Below the pieces are notes generated by a model. It saw only the letters and a program-made list of their open reading frames with translations. It was not told where the DNA came from and did no database searches. Source: REEB506 sp049317545 (GTDB lineage Bacteria; Pseudomonadota; Alphaproteobacteria; Caulobacterales; Aquidulcibacteraceae). From it: 18,153 bases of DNA. Below, in pieces: positions 14,681-18,153 of the stretch (position 1 is its first letter; each line of letters starts with the position of its first letter). The stretch lies in the NCBI GenBank assembly GCA_049317545.1, contig JBMOIB010000055.1, positions 1 through 18,153 of the forward strand, written 5' to 3'. Made by a program: the position numbers and the translations under genes.

Positions 14681-14694
14681 GTCCCTCTGGACGT
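14681..14694. promoter_or_regulatory. GTCC-N4-GGACGT inverted repeat, candidate operator
   Basis: GTCC-CTCT-GGAC in the 164-base divergent gap (14628-14791) between the P450 and flavin hydroxylase genes, matching in half-site and spacing the element at 11998-12011. Proposed as a binding site for a shared, unseen regulator. Confidence 0.4.
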
Positions 14695-14791
14695 TCATTC
14701 CCGGCGCAGGATTGGCAATCTAGCGGCCTGCGTTCCCTGCGTGAGGGCGAGACGGGTAAAGCCCCGTCAGCAGGCCCAAAGAGGTATGTCC

Positions 14792-16003
14792 ATGTCGATT
14801 TCCCTGGCCACCAGAGACCTGTCACCCGCCTCCGCGAAGGACGAGGAGTCGTTCGACCGTGCTGAGTTCATGCGTCGCCTGGAAAAGCTGAAGGCGGTCG
14901 TCACCGAGCACGCCGTCGAGTCCGAGGACATGCGCCGCCTTTCCCCGAAGATCTTCGAGGAGTTCAAGCGCCTGCGCCTGCTTCGCGTCGCGCAGCCGCC
15001 GATGTTCGGCGGCGTCGGGCTCGACATGGATGAAGTCTATGAGATCGCCTACGAGGTCGGCCGCGTCGACCCCTCGGCCGGCTGGAACTGCGCGTTCTAC
15101 GCGCTGCACAACCACCAGATCGGAATGCTCAGCCGCGAGGCGCAGGAAGAATACTGGGAGAAGTCGTACGACGTCGTCATGGTCACGGCCTCCGCCGCCG
15201 TGAAAATGGACATGCAGGAGGTCGGTGACAGCGTTCTCGTCAATGGCGAATGGGATTTCTCGAGCGGCGTGGACGAGGCGGACTGGGTCCAGATCAGCTG
15301 GGTCACGGGCACGAGCGCGCGCCAGTTGATGGTGCCGATGTCGAAGGTCGAGATCATCGACAACTGGCACGTCGCAGGCATGCGCTCCACAGGTAGCAAG
15401 CGCATTCGCGTTCGCGACGCGCTCGTCCCGCCGCACTTTCAGTTGACGGGCGCACAGATGGCGAACGGCGACACGACCGGTCGTCAGATCCACCCGAGCC
15501 GCTACTACCAGCTGCCGACCTTCTCCTGGATGGGCTACACGATCGCGGCGAACATTCTCGGCGCCGCGCACGGCATGCTCGACCTGTTCACGGAGATGAT
15601 GAAGAAGCGCCGTGAGATCTCGACGGGCGAACCGTTTATCGCACGGGAAGCCAATCAGATCCGCGTCGCCGAGGCGGCCGCCGAAATTCACGCCGCGCGC
15701 ACCGTCCTGGAGGCCGATATCAAGCGCTTCCATGAACTCGCCGACGCGCGCGTTCAGCCGACGATGCTCGAGCGCGCTGCATTCCGGCGCAATCAAGCCT
15801 TCGTGAGCAAGCTGGCGGTTCAGGCGACGAACCGGATGTTCGACGTCACCGGCGGGTCGGCCATCTACACCGCCAATCCCCTGCAACGCTTCTTCCGCGA
15901 CATCTCATGCATGAGCCATCACATGGTGCTCGTCTGGGATCCGGTCGCCGAGCAGTACGCCAAGGTCCTCTGGGACCTCCCGCCGAAGTCGTACAACCTC
16001 TGA
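14792..16003 (+). CDS. Flavin-dependent monooxygenase, acyl-CoA dehydrogenase fold (HsaA-like, class D)
   Basis: A 403-residue protein of the acyl-CoA dehydrogenase-fold monooxygenases (HsaA, HPA hydroxylase C2, DszC). Features are PPMFGGVGLDMDE (69-81), GRVDPSAGWNC (90-100), the flavin-site strand NGEWDFSSG (151-159), and near the end GGSAIYTANPLQRFFRD (354-370) with His376/His377, where the family has its catalytic His. The lack of a catalytic Glu base and the HsaA-like Gly-Gly-Ser...Arg-Asp segment argue against a true acyl-CoA dehydrogenase. It should hydroxylate a phenol ortho to the OH using reduced flavin from a separate reductase, which is not in this window. Two in-frame ATGs occur at 14786 and 14792; AAAGAGG ends 1 base before the first but 7 before the second, so 14792 is the start. 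The KstD-like gene follows by 25 bases. Confidence 0.85.
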   Translation: MSISLATRDLSPASAKDEESFDRAEFMRRLEKLKAVVTEHAVESEDMRRLSPKIFEEFKRLRLLRVAQPPMFGGVGLDMDEVYEIAYEVGRVDPSAGWNCAFYALHNHQIGMLSREAQEEYWEKSYDVVMVTASAAVKMDMQEVGDSVLVNGEWDFSSGVDEADWVQISWVTGTSARQLMVPMSKVEIIDNWHVAGMRSTGSKRIRVRDALVPPHFQLTGAQMANGDTTGRQIHPSRYYQLPTFSWMGYTIAANILGAAHGMLDLFTEMMKKRREISTGEPFIAREANQIRVAEAAAEIHAARTVLEADIKRFHELADARVQPTMLERAAFRRNQAFVSKLAVQATNRMFDVTGGSAIYTANPLQRFFRDISCMSHHMVLVWDPVAEQYAKVLWDLPPKSYNL

Positions 16004-16028
16004 GCGTCCGGGTGCGGGAGCAAGGTAG

Positions 16029-17690
16029 ATGGTCGTGAACGGTGACGCGGCGGCGGCCGCTGAAATCGCCGTGGTGGGCACCGGTGCGGCCGGCCTCATC
16101 GCGGCGATCGCGGCGGCGTCCCATGGTCTGAAGCCCATTGTCTTTGAGAAATCGTCGTACTGGGGAGGGACGACCGCCATGTCGGGCGGGGCGCTCTGGA
16201 TCCCCGGCCATTCGCTCATGGAGGCGAACGGCGTCAAAGACGATCTCGACGCCGCGCGGCGCTACCTCGATTCCAATGCCTCCCAATCGGGGAAGGAAAG
16301 CACGCCGGAGCGCCGCGATGCCTACCTGAAGACCGGCCCGGAAATGGTCGATTTCCTGGCGGCGGAGGGGTTCGAGTGGGAGTTCAGTCCGTTCCCGGAC
16401 TATTACATCGAGGCTGAGGGCGCCGCCGCAGGACGGGGCGTCGGCCCGGCGTTTTACGACGGCGCCCGCCTTGGCGAGTGGCGCAAGACGATGCAGTCCG
16501 CGGGGCGGATCCCGCAGCTCGCGATCAATGGCGACGAGGTCAAGCCAATGCTGATGGCGACGCAAAACGTCGCCAATCTGATGGTCGCCGCGCGGGTGAT
16601 GCTGCGCACGCAATGGTGGCGCGCGCGCGGGAAGCATCCCATGTTCGTCGGCCAGGCGCTGGTCGGGCGCCTCATGGAGATCGTCCAGAAGAAGGGGATC
16701 GAGGTTCGCCTTGCGACCCCGGTGACGGACCTCATCTATGACGGAGCGCGCGTCTGCGGCGTGCGCTACAGGACGCCTGGAGGCAAGGATCAGGAATTGC
16801 GCACCCGAGCTGGCGTGGTGTTGTGCGCCGGCGGGTTCGCCCGCGACGAGGCTCTCCGCCAGGAGTTTCAAGGTCTGCCGGCCCGGTACACGGCCGCGGT
16901 CGAAACCGACACGGGCGATGCGCTCAAGGCCGCCATGAAGCTCGGCGCAGACACAGCGCTTCTGGATGACGCCTGGTGGATCGTTTGCGTCGTGTTTCCC
17001 GATGGGAGCCGCAACGTCCTTCTTTGGGAGCGGACGTTCCCACACAGCCTGATCGTTGACCCCGCAGGCAAGCGCTACGTGAACGAGGCCGGTCCCTACA
17101 ATGATGTCGGTCGCGAGATGTATGCGCGCGGCAAGCAATTCGGCGGCAAGCCGTCCTGGCTCATCATGGATGCGCGACACCGGCGCGATTACGTGTTCAC
17201 GAACATCCTCGGGCGCGTGACGCCGAGCCACCTGATCGATGCCGGGTTCTTCATCAAGGCCGACACGCTCGAGGAACTGGCGCGCAAGTGCGAACTGCCG
17301 ATCGACACGCTGCGCGCAACGATCGACCGCTTCAATCGCTTTGCCCGTGAGGGGAAAGATGCCGATTTCGGGCGTGGCGATCATGTGTTCGACACGATCT
17401 ATGGCGACGAAAAGCAGAAACCGAACTCGACGCTTGGCGAGGTCTCGCAAGCGCCCTTCTGGGCCGTTCGCGTCTATCCCGGCGATCTGGGCACCAAGGG
17501 CGGTCTGGTGACGGACGCCGACGGTCGCGTCCTGACCGGCGCGGGCGAGCCGATCCCCGGGCTCTATGCGAGCGGGAACACGACCGCGTCCGTCATGGGC
17601 CGAGGCTACCCCGGTCCCGGATCGACGCTTGGCCCTGGAGCGGTGTTCGCCTATCGAGCCGCTCGCCATGCCGCAGCGACGGCGTCCTGA
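16029..17690 (+). CDS. 3-ketosteroid delta1-dehydrogenase-like FAD flavoprotein
   Basis: A 553-residue FAD enzyme of the fumarate reductase/KstD group. VVGTGAAG (15-22) and Glu40 bind FAD adenosine; WGGTTAMSGGALWIP (45-59) is the signature of this group. The three tyrosines described for KstD catalysis have counterparts: Tyr125/126 (FPDYYIEAE), Tyr357 (VNEAGPYNDVGR) and Tyr527 in GYPGPGSTLGPG (526-537), the motif that carries Tyr487 and Gly491 in Rhodococcus KstD1. It therefore probably abstracts hydrogens next to a ring ketone, putting a double bond into a 3-keto ring. Length fits (510-570). GGGAG is 8 bases before the ATG. The pairing with the HsaA-like hydroxylase recalls steroid ring A/B breakdown, but KstD homologues also act on non-steroid cyclic ketones. 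The stop is followed after 40 bases by a convergent MFS gene. Confidence 0.85.
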   Translation: MVVNGDAAAAAEIAVVGTGAAGLIAAIAAASHGLKPIVFEKSSYWGGTTAMSGGALWIPGHSLMEANGVKDDLDAARRYLDSNASQSGKESTPERRDAYLKTGPEMVDFLAAEGFEWEFSPFPDYYIEAEGAAAGRGVGPAFYDGARLGEWRKTMQSAGRIPQLAINGDEVKPMLMATQNVANLMVAARVMLRTQWWRARGKHPMFVGQALVGRLMEIVQKKGIEVRLATPVTDLIYDGARVCGVRYRTPGGKDQELRTRAGVVLCAGGFARDEALRQEFQGLPARYTAAVETDTGDALKAAMKLGADTALLDDAWWIVCVVFPDGSRNVLLWERTFPHSLIVDPAGKRYVNEAGPYNDVGREMYARGKQFGGKPSWLIMDARHRRDYVFTNILGRVTPSHLIDAGFFIKADTLEELARKCELPIDTLRATIDRFNRFAREGKDADFGRGDHVFDTIYGDEKQKPNSTLGEVSQAPFWAVRVYPGDLGTKGGLVTDADGRVLTGAGEPIPGLYASGNTTASVMGRGYPGPGSTLGPGAVFAYRAARHAAATAS

Positions 17691-17730
17691 ATTGACTGCA
17701 GAACAGAACGCTTGAGAGACCGCGCGCGGC

Positions 17731-18153
17731 CTACGCGGCGACCGACTCGCGCTGGGGCGCAAACCGCGGATAGGGCGAGCACAGCAGCATGAGCCCAGTT
17801 GCGACGCCGAAGCAGATCGCAAGACCGATCAGGGCCTGATCGAAGCTGCCTGTCGCCTGATAGGATATTCCGCTGAGAACAGGGCCAAAGAACGTGCCGG
17901 TCGTGAATGCGCCGAACATCAAGCCGCTGAGGCGGCCGTAGTGGGCGAGACCAAAGTACTTCGTCACGAGAAACGCGAGCATGTTGAATTCGGCGCCCGT
18001 CGAGATGCCGACCAGGATCGCTGCGAGAAGCGCGCTCGCGAATGTCGGCGAGGCCCATAGCAGAACGAAGCTCGCGATCACGGACAACGAGAGCACGAAC
18101 GCGGCCAGATGCGGCCCGAAGACACGGTCCATCACCGCGCCTGCAGCCAGGCG
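17731..18153 (-). CDS. MFS transporter, OFA type, C-terminal part (cut by right edge)
   Basis: The frame is open from the right edge to a stop at 17731, giving 140 residues, about the last third of a 12-helix carrier. It begins in the loop motif before a transmembrane helix (RLAAGAVMDRVFGPH), which aligns with GRIGTGFILDR of the first carrier, and has GISTGAEFNMLAFLVTKYFG, matching GVCVGAELDIAAYLTSRSFG there. It ends with a short polar tail. The two carriers are therefore related OFA-type proteins but clearly diverged. The in-frame ATG at 18132 is internal, not the start. It converges on the KstD-like gene with 40 bases between; only a weak CCGCG/CGCGG repeat is seen there. Probably a second uptake or export system for the same pathway. 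Confidence 0.88.
   Translation of the reverse strand, partial: RLAAGAVMDRVFGPHLAAFVLSLSVIASFVLLWASPTFASALLAAILVGISTGAEFNMLAFLVTKYFGLAHYGRLSGLMFGAFTTGTFFGPVLSGISYQATGSFDQALIGLAICFGVATGLMLLCSPYPRFAPQRESVAA

Noticed and set aside
5708..14791. CTAG tetramers concentrated in intergenic gaps
   Set aside because: CTAG is generally avoided in coding DNA of GC-rich bacteria (TAG stops, rare codons); the count in the gaps is about what composition predicts, so it is coding depletion rather than a signal.
14628..14825. A 66-codon N-terminal extension of the second P450
   Set aside because: It would overlap the start of the flavin hydroxylase; the ATG at 14627 with GGAGG 7 bases upstream gives a normal P450 N-terminus.
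17691..17730. Possible terminator between the KstD-like and MFS genes
   Set aside because: Only a 5-base CCGCG/CGCGG repeat, partly extending into the MFS coding end; too weak to call.
15846..17822. A 658-codon open frame on the minus strand
   Set aside because: It is antisense to the KstD-like gene and to the end of the flavin hydroxylase; it is Arg-rich and without domain motifs. It is a shadow from the GC-rich third positions of the real genes.
1..18153. CRISPR, tRNA/rRNA genes, insertion sequences
   Set aside because: No regularly spaced repeats, no tRNA-like cloverleaf or rRNA sequence, and no transposase or terminal inverted repeats were seen on either strand.

Overview
The window is 18.2 kb of GC-rich DNA, densely coding with short gaps, and most starts have a clear GGAGG-type ribosome binding site. 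Protein style (putidaredoxin-type ferredoxin, CYP101-like P450, OFA-type MFS carriers, SnoaL-fold proteins, many SDRs) suggests an alphaproteobacterium, probably Sphingomonadales or Rhizobiales; the genus cannot be told from the sequence. There are no RNA genes, transposases or CRISPR arrays. The only non-metabolic gene is at the left edge (1-191, minus): the start of a ParB/RepB-type nuclease/partition protein of the kind found on plasmids and integrative elements. It suggests that the metabolic genes sit on, or next to, an accessory replicon.

From 480 to the right edge everything looks catabolic. Blocks alternate in strand: (+) SDR, cytochrome P450, SnoaL-like, MFS carrier (480-4427); (-) extended SDR, [2Fe-2S] ferredoxin (5707-4449); (+) aldehyde dehydrogenase, SDR (6023-8277); (-) amidohydrolase-2 protein (9363-8362); (+) type I extradiol dioxygenase (9555-10427); (-) SnoaL-like, HSL-type esterase (11845-10448); (+) SDR, SnoaL-like (12100-13418); (-) second P450 (14627-13443); (+) acyl-CoA-dehydrogenase-fold flavin monooxygenase, 3-ketosteroid-delta1-dehydrogenase-like flavoprotein (14792-17690); (-) second MFS carrier, cut by the right edge. 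Three of the convergent junctions carry hairpins that could end transcription from both sides. Two divergent promoter regions share a GTCC-N4-GGAC inverted repeat.

Taken together the genes resemble a route for an alicyclic or polycyclic, partly phenolic compound (steroid-, terpenoid- or plant-phenol-like). Import would be by the OFA carriers. P450s fed by the ferredoxin would hydroxylate, and SDRs and ALDH would oxidise alcohol to ketone or acid. An esterase would remove ester groups, and a KstD-like enzyme would desaturate a 3-keto ring. A two-component flavin hydroxylase would make a catechol and an extradiol dioxygenase would open it. The amidohydrolase next to the dioxygenase may take the place of the usual alpha/beta-fold meta-cleavage hydrolase, as LigY does. 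The substrate is unknown. No ferredoxin reductase, flavin reductase or transcriptional regulator is encoded here, so the system must extend beyond the window or borrow partners.
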